From Galbitalea sp036266835 (GTDB taxonomy: Bacteria; Actinomycetota; Actinomycetes; Actinomycetales; Microbacteriaceae): a stretch of DNA of 64,000 nucleotides. Made by a program: the position numbers and the translations under genes. Where the stretch lies: positions 1-64,000 of the forward strand of contig DATAXD010000045.1 in assembly GCA_036266835.1 (NCBI GenBank). Direction: 5' to 3'. This document shows positions 1 to 8,534 of the stretch, one piece after another; positions within the stretch are counted from its first letter, which is position 1; every line of letters begins with the position of its first letter. Below the pieces are notes generated by a model. The model was given only the letters and a program-made list of their open reading frames with translations, made no database searches and had not been told where the DNA came from.

Positions 1-786
1 ATCCCAGCAGTTCGGAAACGTGATCACCAGGCGCAGCGACGCTCCGCCGCCGCAGTCATGCGGCGCATCCTCGCGAGCCGGATTCGGATCCGCCGCCGAA
101 GGAGTACACGTCCAGTCGATGACGCTCACACTTTGCGACTCGCTAGCCGCCTCGTTGCCGGCGATCATCGTCATGCCGGCCGGCATCGTGTGCACCGACG
201 AAGCGGATGGCGCAGGCGACCGCCAGTAGATCAACGTGCTTCTCGGGGTCAGCGCATGACCATCCTGGTACAGCACCGGCGTCCAATAGGCGGATGCGTC
301 CGCAGTCGTCGAACAGCTGGTCGAACCGCCCACAAGGTCCTTGGAAACAGAACTCGCCGACACCGCCGGGTTGCCGAAGAAATCGTGCTGCATCGACATG
401 CCCGTCATTCCCGGCATCATGATCGGATCGTTCGGCAGCATCTTCGTGAGCGTGCAGGAGTCAGTGAAGATCCCCGGATTGCGACCGCCCGACGGAAATC
501 CTGCCGTGTCGACCGACGGAAGACCCGACTCGCTCGTCGCCGGCCCCGAAGCAACAGTGCCGCTCGAATCGCCGCCGTTCGAACCACCGCCGCTCGAACC
601 CGAGCCCATCCCCATCGATCCCATCGATGATCCACCGATCGGCGAGAGCGCCGAAGCCGGCGCAACAATACTGACCGCAACCGCAGATGCGACGGCCGCA
701 GCGGACGCGGCCGCGAGCACCAGCGCGCCGATGCCGGCGACGACGACGAGGACTGTTCGCTTCGAGGGCGAGTTCTTAGTAGCCAT
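1..786 (-). CDS. DUF1996 secreted/membrane-anchored protein, 3' end cut by window edge
   Basis: 262 codons are visible from the ATG at 786 to the window edge, with no stop. Residues 10-42 form an N-terminal hydrophobic segment (signal peptide or anchor), followed by a Gly/Ser/Met-rich linker (about 50-80). From about residue 104 the sequence follows the DUF1996 pattern: NDPIMMPGM, HDFFGN, a Ser/Cys stretch, AYWTPVLY, MPAGMTMIAGN, DWTC, and LRLVITFPNCWD at the edge. DUF1996 proteins are extracytoplasmic and of unknown function. Where the usual family motif carries extra His, this protein has a Met-rich run (residues 116-132), which could bind metal; that is inference. A GGAGG lies just before the ATG. 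It diverges from the gene at 887. Confidence 0.85.
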   Translation of the reverse strand, partial: MATKNSPSKRTVLVVVAGIGALVLAAASAAAVASAVAVSIVAPASALSPIGGSSMGSMGMGSGSSGGGSNGGDSSGTVASGPATSESGLPSVDTAGFPSGGRNPGIFTDSCTLTKMLPNDPIMMPGMTGMSMQHDFFGNPAVSASSVSKDLVGGSTSCSTTADASAYWTPVLYQDGHALTPRSTLIYWRSPAPSASSVHTMPAGMTMIAGNEAASESQSVSVIDWTCTPSAADPNPAREDAPHDCGGGASLRLVITFPNCWD

Positions 787-886
787 GCCTCCAGTCAAAA
801 TCGCACCGCGGCAGTTGCCCCGCGTCCTTACAATCCCCAAACAGAGTCCGAGCGCTGCGCCAACAATTGAATGCTTGCCTGTCGCC

Positions 887-1573
887 ATGGCAAAGACACC
901 GAATGACAGCGCCCCCGACGAAGCATCGCCCACCAACACCGTGCTGCCCACCGAGCAAATCGAAACCACGCCGTTGCCGCTGAGCGCTAAAGCCGCAGCC
1001 AGTCGTGGCGCAACCGGTCTCGGCGGCGCAACGGGCCTCGGCGGCGCAGCCGCTCGCGGTGCGACGACCGCGCAGGAATCCGAGCCCGCACCAGCGCCGC
1101 CGCGCGAAAACCTGACAATCTTCCGCCGGCATCCACTCGCATCCGGCATCGTCGCCGCGATCCTCGCAGTCGTCTTCGTTTCGAGCCTCACCGCATGGGG
1201 AGTCGGCACCGCGGTAACCGCCTCGCTGACCAGCCAGACCGCACCCGTAGCAGCCCCGCCAACGTCGTCGCCCACTCCCCAGGCCGGTGACCAAGGCGGT
1301 CGGCTCGCCGCTGGCAGACTTGCCTTCCGGGCAACGATTCAGAGCATCAGCGACTCGACCTGGACCATCCTGACCAAGCGCGGCCAAACCGTCACCGTAT
1401 CGATCACCAGCTCGACCCGGTTCGGCACAAACAAAGTCGCGGAGACCGAATCGAGCTTCGCCGTCGGCGATGGCGTCGTCATTGTTGCCACGAAAGTGAA
1501 CGGCACACCGACGGCCGTGCGCGTCGTCAACGCCAGCCCTACCCCATCGCCCACCCCCAACGCAACCACGTGA
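887..1573 (+). CDS. Single-pass membrane protein with DUF5666-like C-terminal domain
   Basis: 228 aa. A Pro/Thr/Ala-rich cytoplasmic N-terminus contains a short direct repeat (GATGLGGATGLGGAAARGAT, about 42-61). One transmembrane helix lies at about 85-108. A Ser/Thr/Pro linker follows, then a small beta-rich domain (about 140-215) with the pattern of DUF5666 proteins, which look like OB folds: a QSISDSTWTILTKRG strand pair, SSTRF, and VGDGVVIVATKVNGTPTAVRV. Function is unknown. The open frame reaches upstream, but an earlier start at 785 would overlap the start of the divergent DUF1996 gene, so the ATG at 887 is preferred. The pairing with DUF1996 suggests a shared envelope role (inference). 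Confidence 0.75.
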   Translation: MAKTPNDSAPDEASPTNTVLPTEQIETTPLPLSAKAAASRGATGLGGATGLGGAAARGATTAQESEPAPAPPRENLTIFRRHPLASGIVAAILAVVFVSSLTAWGVGTAVTASLTSQTAPVAAPPTSSPTPQAGDQGGRLAAGRLAFRATIQSISDSTWTILTKRGQTVTVSITSSTRFGTNKVAETESSFAVGDGVVIVATKVNGTPTAVRVVNASPTPSPTPNATT

Positions 1574-1635
1574 TCCTCAGGCTGGATGACCTAAAGTCAA
1601 ACTGAACGAGTTGGTCGGCGCACTGAGGAGAACGG

Positions 1636-2820
1636 ATGCTGGATTCGGTCCTGCTCGACGTCTGCCTCGTCGGCCTCCTCATCGCTTATCTCGTCTACGG
1701 CTACCGAACCGGGCTGATTAGGAGCCTCGGCAGCATCGTCGGAGTTGTGATCGGCGCGTTCCTCGCGATCATCCTCGTTCCGGTCGTGCAAACCTGGGTG
1801 GAGGATCCGACCCTTCGTACGGTCGCGACCATCGCTGTAGTCGTCGGACTCGTGCTCGGCTGCTACTACGCCGGCGAAGCGCTCGGCCGAGTGATCCAGG
1901 GGCGACTCAAAGGCGTTGGGCTCCGCCGCGTCGACCGTGCCCTCGGCGCCGTGGTCGTCGCCATTGTCGCCGCGCTCGTCATGTCGATGCTGGCCTCGAG
2001 CATCAGCGCCCTCGGCGTGCCGGCACTGTCCCAGGCGATCGCCTCGTCGCAGGTGCTGCGCGTCATCAACTCGGTGACACCGGTATCCGTGCAGTCGTTC
2101 ATGGCGCAGGTACGCTCCGCGACCGTCGGCCAGTCGCTGCCGCGAATCGCCCAGGCGTTCGGCGGCAACCTCTCGACATCGATTCCGAACGTCAACACCG
2201 ACACTCCGGCACTCAACCGCGCCGCCCTGTCCGTCGTGCGGATCACCGGCAATGCGTACGCCTGCGGGCAGAGCCAGTCCGGCTCCGGCTTCGTCGTCGC
2301 CCCGGACCGCGTGATCACTAACGCGCACGTCGTCGCCGGAGTCGAGCATCCGGTCGTGGATGTGCGCAACGGCCCGGCCCTCCAGTCGACGGTCGTGTAC
2401 TTCGACCCGACCGGCGACCTCGCCGTGCTCGCCGTGCCCGGGCTGCATCTCAATCCGCTCACGCTCGGACCCACGGTTCCGGTGGGAACGGATGGCGCAT
2501 CCGACGGCTACCCGTTCGGTGGTCCGTTCGTCTCGCTGCAGGTGGGAGTCGAGGATGTTGGCACGCTCAACGTCGAGAACATCTACGACAACTCCACCGC
2601 GCCGCGCGAGATCTACAGCCTCGCCGCCAACGTGCAGGAGGGCGATTCAGGCGGTCCGCTTCTCACGACCTCGGGGGTGGTCGCGGGCGTCATCTTCGCG
2701 AAGGGAGCCACGGCGGCCAACGTCGGCTACGCGATCACGATGAAGAGCGTTACGCCGATCGCCGAGGAGTCGCCTCGGTTGACAGCGGGCGTCTCGTCGG
2801 GGCAGTGCGTGCGCGGGTAG
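1636..2820 (+). CDS. marP: MarP-type periplasmic serine protease (CvpA domain + trypsin-like domain)
   Basis: 394 aa. Four hydrophobic segments in residues 1-125 form a CvpA/colicin V production-like membrane domain. A chymotrypsin-fold protease follows. The catalytic triad is visible: His231 in TNAHVVAG, Asp261 in DPTGDLAVL and Ser338 in GDSGGPL. Cys210 and Cys391 flank the protease at positions matching the regulatory disulfide known in Mycobacterium tuberculosis MarP. In that organism MarP is needed for acid and oxidative stress survival by cleaving cell-wall hydrolases; the same role here is inferred. The start is set by a GAGGAG ribosome site six bases before the ATG. Length fits the family (about 390-400). 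Confidence 0.9.
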   Translation: MLDSVLLDVCLVGLLIAYLVYGYRTGLIRSLGSIVGVVIGAFLAIILVPVVQTWVEDPTLRTVATIAVVVGLVLGCYYAGEALGRVIQGRLKGVGLRRVDRALGAVVVAIVAALVMSMLASSISALGVPALSQAIASSQVLRVINSVTPVSVQSFMAQVRSATVGQSLPRIAQAFGGNLSTSIPNVNTDTPALNRAALSVVRITGNAYACGQSQSGSGFVVAPDRVITNAHVVAGVEHPVVDVRNGPALQSTVVYFDPTGDLAVLAVPGLHLNPLTLGPTVPVGTDGASDGYPFGGPFVSLQVGVEDVGTLNVENIYDNSTAPREIYSLAANVQEGDSGGPLLTTSGVVAGVIFAKGATAANVGYAITMKSVTPIAEESPRLTAGVSSGQCVRG

Positions 2821-2867
2821 GTCGCGACTCGCGAGCCGGTGACGCGCTGCTCGACCATTGGCGCGGG

Positions 2868-3638
2868 CTAGGACGTGGGCGCGAGAGTCCCGCGCAGGAA
2901 CTCGAGCGAACGCTTCCATGCGTCGGCCGCGACCTCCGGCCGGTACATGACCTTGTTCGTGTCGTTGAAGAACGCGTGACCAGCTCCCGCGTACACGTGC
3001 GATACGAACTGCACGCCGGCCTGATGCATCCGTTCGGTCACAGCGGGCAAGGAATCGATGAGGCGCTCATCCGTCTCTCCGTATAGCGCCAGTACGGGGC
3101 AATCCAGATGCGCGAGATCGGCCGTCTCCGGGGGCGAACCGTAGAAGGGAACCGCGCCACGGATGCGCGAGTCCGCCGCCGCCAGCGCGAAGCTGTATGA
3201 GCCGCCGAAGCAGAATCCGAGAACCCCGATGCGCCCATCGACGCCCGGCTGCGCGGCGAGGTAATCCACGACCTTCCGCAGGGATGCGACAGCCCAGGCC
3301 GCGTACTCCGGCTGATTGACCGGTGCCATCTTCTCCCGCATGAGCGGCTGCGCCTTGGCGCGCTCCTCCTCGCTGCCGCCGAACATCAGGGCAGCGAGCT
3401 CGACTCCGACCTCCGGTGTCACTCCCCCGTGGCTCAGGATGTCGGGGGCGATGACCAGGTAGCCCTCGGCCGCGTAGCGGTCCGCGACCGACTTGATGTG
3501 GTCGACCAGTCCCCAGATCTCATGGATGACGACGAGTGCGCCGCGTAGTTCGCCGACGGGCTCGGCGCGATAGGCGCTGAGTGCTCCCCCGTCCAGGTCG
3601 CTGTCGATGGTGATCATGCCCGGGGTCTCTGTACTCAC
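2868..3638 (-). CDS. Dienelactone hydrolase family protein
   Basis: 256 aa alpha/beta hydrolase of the DLH family, predicted cytoplasmic. The Cys-type nucleophile is in GFCFGGS (Cys143), with Asp190 (GETDERL) and His221 (GAGHAF) completing the triad and Glu40 in HEIWG as the family's switch residue. The physiological substrate cannot be read from the sequence; DLH enzymes hydrolyse cyclic ester or ester substrates. The open frame begins at 3716 inside the upstream NERD gene; the GTG at 3638 with purine-rich GAGGATGTAGGA before it gives the expected N-terminus. It lies 32 bases after the NERD gene on the same strand, so co-transcription is likely. Confidence 0.88.
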   Translation of the reverse strand: MSTETPGMITIDSDLDGGALSAYRAEPVGELRGALVVIHEIWGLVDHIKSVADRYAAEGYLVIAPDILSHGGVTPEVGVELAALMFGGSEEERAKAQPLMREKMAPVNQPEYAAWAVASLRKVVDYLAAQPGVDGRIGVLGFCFGGSYSFALAAADSRIRGAVPFYGSPPETADLAHLDCPVLALYGETDERLIDSLPAVTERMHQAGVQFVSHVYAGAGHAFFNDTNKVMYRPEVAADAWKRSLEFLRGTLAPTS

Positions 3639-3670
3639 TCCTACATCCTCGCAGGCCTTGCAGCTGCGCG

Positions 3671-4525
3671 TCAGTGGCGGAGCAGGTTCTCGACGATCAT
3701 CACGGTGCCCACCCACAGGGATGAGGCGACCAGCAGGAATCCGAAGACCCCCCAGAACACGCGGGCTCGTGTGGCCTCTTGAACCTGCTCACGAATGTCA
3801 GCGAATGCCCGGTCGAGTTGGATCGCCTCCTCTGGCCGCGTGGGCGCGGCTTCCCAGGTACTGTCACGATCGGCGACGTCCGAAATGTAGGCGACCTGCG
3901 CACCGGTAATGGATCGTTCGAGCCGGGTCAGCAGCCGCACCAGATGGCGGGATGCCACAACCGTCACCTCTCGCGGCTGCTCACGAGCGACCAGCTTTGA
4001 CCCGACGACCACAACCATCGGCTCGACTCGGACCATCTGTCCGGCCGCGGCGGTCAGACGTTCGGCGGCCTTGGCGGCCAGGCGGCGCGTGATGGCAACA
4101 TCGTGCACCATTTCACTGCCGATCGTCATGGCTTCACCGTTGACGCGAACCTCCTGTCCGGGAAAGTTTTCCGTGATGACAGCGAAGACCCCGGGCGGCC
4201 CGATCACCAGGTGGTCGATCTGCCTCGAGCTCGATTCACCGGCGCCGTCTCCGGCCAGAAATCCGTCGCTCGGGTCGAACTCATCGTCGGCCACCGGCAC
4301 GACGTGAAGCACGTCCCACTGGGGTCCGAGCTGGTCGAGCATCTCCCCGACGACAACCTCACCGAGAGCGGCGCGATAGAGCTCCCGAGTCGCCGATGTC
4401 AGCGGGCTGCGCCCGAAGCGGAGGGCAGTCTGCGTTCTCGGGCGCGTCAGGGCCTGCGCCGTGACGAAGTCACGGATGGCGACCTGGCCGGGCACGCGGC
4501 CACGAAGCGAAGCGCTCACGGGCAT
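3671..4525 (-). CDS. NERD domain protein with C-terminal membrane anchor
   Basis: 284 aa. A nuclease-related (NERD) domain covers about residues 50-165: a helix with the GEVVVGEML pattern, then VLHVVP and IDHLVIGPPGVFAVITEN, which holds the D and E(x)N positions of this PD-(D/E)xK-like fold. The usual Lys of the third motif is not obvious (ITEN where many members have xTKx), so nuclease activity is uncertain. A single hydrophobic helix sits at about 258-280. The ATG at 4525 is preferred because GGAAGG lies seven bases upstream; the longer open frame would run through a strong hairpin at 4553-4587. Function unknown; DNA or RNA processing is only inferred from the fold. Confidence 0.75.
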   Translation of the reverse strand: MPVSASLRGRVPGQVAIRDFVTAQALTRPRTQTALRFGRSPLTSATRELYRAALGEVVVGEMLDQLGPQWDVLHVVPVADDEFDPSDGFLAGDGAGESSSRQIDHLVIGPPGVFAVITENFPGQEVRVNGEAMTIGSEMVHDVAITRRLAAKAAERLTAAAGQMVRVEPMVVVVGSKLVAREQPREVTVVASRHLVRLLTRLERSITGAQVAYISDVADRDSTWEAAPTRPEEAIQLDRAFADIREQVQEATRARVFWGVFGFLLVASSLWVGTVMIVENLLRH

Positions 4526-4877
4526 GTGCACCTTCCAGATCGATGAAGAAATGAGTAGGGCCGGTGCTCCCCCGCACCGGCCCACTCGAAGCGATGAACG
4601 CTACGTCCAGTTCTCCCCCAAGAACTCGGTATGAACAGCTTGCCGGGAGCACTAGAACGGTGCTACCCCCAGTGCTGGGACGCCCCCTTCGGGGCACCGT
4701 TACGGCGTGTTCTGCGAGAACTCTTGACTTGTCACCGACCAAGGGCGGATGCTGAAGCTCTAGTGCAACTCGTCGCTCGGGAGACTCGCAGGCATTGCCG
4801 CAGCACCGGGCGATGAGTTGTGTTAAGACCGTCCTGTCGACGGGCTCGCTGGCACGCTCCGCCAATATCATGGCGGC
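4526..4877. other. 352-bp gene-free stretch with C-rich-loop hairpins
   Basis: No convincing gene is present; short frames here lack ribosome sites and family features. Three inverted repeats are visible. First, a 10-bp perfect stem 4558-4567/4574-4583 around loop TCCCCC, extendable by GAGT/ACTC. Second, AGTTCT 4609-4614 with AGAACT 4622-4627 around a CCCCCAA loop. Third, AACGGTGC 4657-4664 with GCACCGTT 4694-4701 enclosing further C runs. On the minus strand the first stem is followed by a T-rich stretch and lies just before the NERD gene's ribosome site, so it could also act as a leader terminator. A TTGACT sits at 4724, without a good -10 partner. Confidence 0.6.
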
Positions 4878-5975
4878 ATGACCGATCCTGTTTCCGCCTC
4901 CCTGGCACCGATGGATCTGACGCACATCGACTACAGTGCGCTGACGAACCCGATCACCCCCGCGCAGATACGGGCGTTCCGGACGCAGGTCAGGTCGGCC
5001 CAGCGTGCCGACCCATCCGTGCGCACGTCGCTGACAACCGCGACGACCGCGTTCGCCATCGTCTTCATCGTGATGATCTCGGTGATCTTCATCGCGGTCG
5101 GCTTTGCGGTCCTCGGCCAGATCATGGACCACGGATACGTCGGCGTCGGCTCGCTCCTGCCGCTCTTGTTCATCCTTGCGTTCATCGGACTCGGCATTTA
5201 TATCCTGGTGAAGCACTTTGGTTCGGGTGGCGAGTGGGCCAAGTGGATGCGACTGACCCAGTTCGCCGCGGCGAACGGGTTACAGTTCCGGTCCAGCTCC
5301 CAGGGACCCAACTACCCGGGGATGATCTTCACCCTTGGCGACAGCCGGCTGGTGACCAATCATCTGAACTCAACCACCGGGCGCTACTTCGACCTGGGCA
5401 GCTACCAGTACTCGACCGGATCGGGCAAGAGCCGCTCGACGCACGTTTGGGGATTTCTGGCGCTCAAGCTCGACCGGGAGTTGCCAAACATGGTGCTCGA
5501 CTCGAAGGCGAACAACAGCCTCTTCGGCACCGATCTGCCCATCACACTCAAGCGCGACCAGATCCTCTCGCTCGAGGGCGACTTCGACAAGCACTTCACG
5601 CTGTACTGCCCGCAGGAATACGAACAGGACGCCTTGTACGTGTTCACGCCGGATCTGATGGCGCTGCTCATTGACGATGCCGGAACCTACGACGTCGAAA
5701 TCGTCGACGACTGGATGTTCCTCTACAGTCCTCACCAGCTGCCGGCCCTGTCACAGGCGACCTACGCGCACCTGTTCACCATCATCCAGACCGTCGGTAA
5801 CAAGACCGTGAGCCAGACCGAGAACTACCACGACGACCGGGTCGATTCCCTTTCGCAGAACATCGTCGCGCCGCAGGGCCAGCGCCTGAGGCACGGAACC
5901 TCGATCGGCGCCATCATCTTCACCAGCGGGTTTGCGCTGTTCTGGCTGTATTCCGTCTTCCACGGGTTCCACTAA
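4878..5975 (+). CDS. Membrane protein with DUF3137-like soluble domain
   Basis: 365 aa. Two hydrophobic segments (about 58-82 and 92-112) precede a long soluble domain (about 115-335), and a third segment closes the protein (about 344-362). The soluble part has the arrangement seen in DUF3137-type proteins: WAKWMRLTQFAAANGL, a strand-rich middle, then LEGDFDKHFTLYCP and ALYVFTPDLMALLID. The resemblance is by eye and not strong. No catalytic motif is seen. It stands alone on the plus strand and is followed by a possible small RNA and terminator (6081-6183). The ATG at 4878 is the first start in the frame. Confidence 0.7.
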   Translation: MTDPVSASLAPMDLTHIDYSALTNPITPAQIRAFRTQVRSAQRADPSVRTSLTTATTAFAIVFIVMISVIFIAVGFAVLGQIMDHGYVGVGSLLPLLFILAFIGLGIYILVKHFGSGGEWAKWMRLTQFAAANGLQFRSSSQGPNYPGMIFTLGDSRLVTNHLNSTTGRYFDLGSYQYSTGSGKSRSTHVWGFLALKLDRELPNMVLDSKANNSLFGTDLPITLKRDQILSLEGDFDKHFTLYCPQEYEQDALYVFTPDLMALLIDDAGTYDVEIVDDWMFLYSPHQLPALSQATYAHLFTIIQTVGNKTVSQTENYHDDRVDSLSQNIVAPQGQRLRHGTSIGAIIFTSGFALFWLYSVFHGFH

Positions 5976-6045
5976 GCCCGGACGCGTGCCCCCCGAACTG
6001 GGGACATTCCAGTGCAAACCGGATGTCCGCGCGCACCGAATTTCA

Positions 6046-6074
6046 TTGTGTTAGCCGGGGGGCTTTCGTAATTA
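6046..6074 (+). promoter_or_regulatory. Candidate promoter of the hairpin-rich RNA
   Basis: TTGTGT (6046-6051), a 17-base spacer, and TAATTA (6069-6074). A transcript started about seven bases later would begin at the first hairpin (6081). The fit to the vegetative consensus is moderate; position relative to the hairpins is the main reason for calling it. Confidence 0.35.
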
Positions 6075-6080
6075 CGGGTA

Positions 6081-6183
6081 GTACCTGGTTCCAGGTACAC
6101 GCTGGGATTCCCAGCGAAGGGTCACATAGCGGCAACGCCTCGTTTGACATCGGTCCACGAGGCGTTGCCGCTTCTTTCGTTTC
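6081..6183 (+). ncRNA. Candidate small RNA: three hairpins, the last a terminator
   Basis: Three consecutive inverted repeats are seen: GTACCTGG/CCAGGTAC (6081-6098), CGCTGGGA/TCCCAGCG (6100-6116), and a perfect 14-bp stem (6129-6142 with 6158-6171, 15-base loop) followed by TTCTTTCGTTTC. The spacing and T-rich tail read as a plus-strand RNA of about 100 nt with its own terminator. The alternative is only a terminator region between the convergent genes ending at 5975 and 6218; the two extra hairpins and the promoter-like sequence favour an RNA. No known RNA family was recognised. Confidence 0.4.
6129..6183 (+). terminator. Strong intrinsic-type terminator
   Basis: Perfect 14-bp inverted repeat GCGGCAACGCCTCG/CGAGGCGTTGCCGC with a 15-base loop and a T-rich tail on the plus strand. 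It would end transcription from the membrane gene at 4878 and from any RNA starting near 6081. The stem would also form in read-through from the opposite strand, though without a T tail. Confidence 0.75.
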
Positions 6184-6217
6184 GCACGCACTCAGGGCCG
6201 CGCGGTCCTCACGCGGT

Positions 6218-8500
6218 CTAGTACTGCAGAGGGCTCGTTCCCACCAGGTGCAGTCGTTGGGTGGGCCTCGTCATGGCGACATACAGTGCGCCAACACCGC
6301 GAGTGGATCCCCGAAGAATCTCGACCGGTTCGGCGATCACCACCGAGTCGAATTCCAGTCCTTTCGCTTCCTGAGGGGTCAACACAGCAATCGGCCGGGT
6401 AAGACCAACGGCCCCGCGCCCGACGGATGCGCCGAACCTCGCCGTGAGCTCCGAGTTCAGCGCGTCCGCGAGCCTCGACGGGGCAATTACGGCAAGAGTG
6501 CCTCGAGAGTCGAGTTCGCGATCTTCCTCGACGACATCGGTGATCGCCGCGATGAGTTCATCCGCGTCGACGACGAGCTGCTCCACCGGCCACTCGCCTT
6601 CACGAACCGCGCGCGAGCCCGTGATCGCGAGGCCGTTTGCCCGTGCCATCGATTCCGCCGCGGCGGTGATCTGCGCTGGAGTCCGATAGTTGACGGTCAG
6701 TTCACTCAGGCGGAAGTCATCTGTCAGTGTCGCAAGCGCGGTCGTCCAGTCGGGAGCCGCAGCAGCCGCACTCGCCTGGGCCACATCTCCCACAATCGTG
6801 AAGGATCTCAGCGGACAGCGGCGCCGCAGCAGTCGCCACTGCATCGGAGACAGTTCCTGCGCTTCGTCTACCACGATGTGTCCGTACGTCCATTCACGGT
6901 CTGCCGCAGCACGCTCCGCGGTCGTGCTCCGAGCGGCCGTCTCCGCGAAACCTGCCGCGAGATCCTCCGGGTTGACGAGGCCCTGCACTCCCATGTTCCT
7001 GATCGCGGCCTTCGCGTTCTCGACATCGCGTTTGAACTGCTGCTTGCGGTCCCGCCTGGCCGCGTCGCCGGCGTCATCGACCTCGCCCAAGAGTTCTGCC
7101 GCCTCGTCCAGCAGCGGAACGTCGGAAATCGTGAACGGCGCATCACGATCGCGACGCAGCAGCGCACGCTGCGCGTCTGTCCAGGTCGGAGTGAGGCTCG
7201 CGAGCCAGTTGGGTCGCGCGTAGAGGTCTTCCAGCAGCTTCTCGGACGTGAGCGGCAGCCATGCTGTGTTCAGCGCGACGCGCACATCGTAAGCACCGCG
7301 CACGTCTTCGCGGAGCCACCCGATATCGGCGTCGTCAATCGTCGCGCCATGGGATCGCAGCTGGGCGGCGAGCAGGTTCGTGATCGTGCTCAGCACGCTC
7401 TTCTGGAACTGCACTCGCGCGACATTGTGCGGCTTGCGGCTGCGTTGCGCCGCCTGGAGCGCATTCTGCACGACGGATGGCTCGAGCGTGACCTTTTCGC
7501 CGAGGACATCGAGCACCTGCGGTTCGGAGGGCACCACCTGGCGCGAATGCACGGCCCGAGCGAGCAGGTCTGCGAGCTCGATTGAACCCTTGAGTGCCGC
7601 AGCCGCCGGCTCGTCTTCGATCGTGGTCTCGACGCCGGGGAAGAGCCCACCGACGCTCGTCAGCACGACCCCCGATTCGCCGAGCGATGGAAGGACGGCA
7701 GCGATGTACTGCAGGAAGCTCGGGCTCGGACCAACGATCAGCACGCCGGAATTGCTGAGCCGATCGCGATGCGAATAAAGAAGATACGCGGCGCGATGAA
7801 GCGCGACCGCGGTCTTGCCGGTTCCCGGCCCTCCCTGCACGACAAGGACGCCGGCGATTTCCGAACGGATGATCTCATCCTGCTCGGCCTGGATCGTCGC
7901 GACGATGTCGACCATGCGTCCGGTCCGCTCCGCCTGCAAGGCGGCAAGCAGTGCGCCCTCGCCCTGCAATTCGACGCTGCCATCCTCGAGCAGGCTGGAG
8001 TCGAACACCTCGTCTTCGATCCGCACGAGCTTGCGCCCCCGAGTCGTCAGGTGTCGCCGCGCGCGCGCGCCCAGGGGCGTCGCCGCGGTGGCGCGGTAGA
8101 AGGCGCTGGCCTGCGGCACACGCCAGTCCAAGAGGATCGGCTGCTGGTCCAGGTCGCGCAGTCCGATTCGGCCGATGTAGCGCCGCTCGCCACCGTCGAA
8201 TTCGAGGCGACCAAACGCGAGGCGATCCTCCACCTCATCGAGCTGGCCGATCCGATCCTCGTAAAGCCGGGCGAACGCGTCGCGTTCGCTGCGCGCCTGG
8301 TGAGTTCCGCCGACGACGCCGCGCTGTACCGATTCGAGCTGGGTGCGCGCATCATCCCTCAGCGCGTCGAGACGGGCGTAGAGCCGACCGACGTAGTCGC
8401 CTTCTCGATCCAGCTCGCGTTCTGGATCCAACTCGCGTTCTGGATCCAACTCGCGTTCTCGATCCAACTCGCGTTCTCGATCCAACTCAGATGACACCAC
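6218..8500 (-). CDS. helD: HelD/HelR-family ATP-dependent RNA polymerase motor (UvrD-like)
   Basis: 760 aa. After an unusual charged repeat (residues 5-34) comes the HelD N-terminal region, which in the family enters the RNA polymerase secondary channel. Superfamily-1 ATPase parts follow: Walker A GGPGTGKT (223-230), DEAQ-type Walker B near 543, and a C-terminal UvrD-like segment ending in VAMTRPTQRL. HelD proteins remove stalled polymerase from DNA and recycle it; some actinobacterial members (HelR) also displace rifamycins. Here the first is likely, the second only possible. The frame opens with TTG at 8518, but GAGGGG ten bases before the GTG at 8500 supports that start. It lies 34 bases after the membrane gene and is the last gene of a three-gene operon. 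Confidence 0.88.
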   Translation of the reverse strand: MVSSELDRERELDRERELDPERELDPERELDREGDYVGRLYARLDALRDDARTQLESVQRGVVGGTHQARSERDAFARLYEDRIGQLDEVEDRLAFGRLEFDGGERRYIGRIGLRDLDQQPILLDWRVPQASAFYRATAATPLGARARRHLTTRGRKLVRIEDEVFDSSLLEDGSVELQGEGALLAALQAERTGRMVDIVATIQAEQDEIIRSEIAGVLVVQGGPGTGKTAVALHRAAYLLYSHRDRLSNSGVLIVGPSPSFLQYIAAVLPSLGESGVVLTSVGGLFPGVETTIEDEPAAAALKGSIELADLLARAVHSRQVVPSEPQVLDVLGEKVTLEPSVVQNALQAAQRSRKPHNVARVQFQKSVLSTITNLLAAQLRSHGATIDDADIGWLREDVRGAYDVRVALNTAWLPLTSEKLLEDLYARPNWLASLTPTWTDAQRALLRRDRDAPFTISDVPLLDEAAELLGEVDDAGDAARRDRKQQFKRDVENAKAAIRNMGVQGLVNPEDLAAGFAETAARSTTAERAAADREWTYGHIVVDEAQELSPMQWRLLRRRCPLRSFTIVGDVAQASAAAAAPDWTTALATLTDDFRLSELTVNYRTPAQITAAAESMARANGLAITGSRAVREGEWPVEQLVVDADELIAAITDVVEEDRELDSRGTLAVIAPSRLADALNSELTARFGASVGRGAVGLTRPIAVLTPQEAKGLEFDSVVIAEPVEILRGSTRGVGALYVAMTRPTQRLHLVGTSPLQY
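8404..8488 (-). repeat. 18-bp tandem repeat in the 5' end of helD
   Basis: About 4.7 copies of an 18-bp unit, differing at one to three bases, encode the hexapeptides ELDRER and ELDPER. The unit is a multiple of three, so copy-number slippage would lengthen or shorten the charged N-terminal extension without breaking the frame. Confidence 0.95.
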
Positions 8501-8534
8501 TATAGAAAAACCCCTCAAAATCCGGGCATCTATT

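Noticed and set aside
4631..4816. A 61-codon plus-strand frame in the 4526-4877 gap
   Set aside because: No ribosome site or recognisable features, and it overlaps the inverted repeats; better seen as non-coding.
6023..7585. A 520-codon plus-strand frame opposite helD
   Set aside because: Begins in the terminator region and runs antisense to helD; Arg-rich shadow without motifs.
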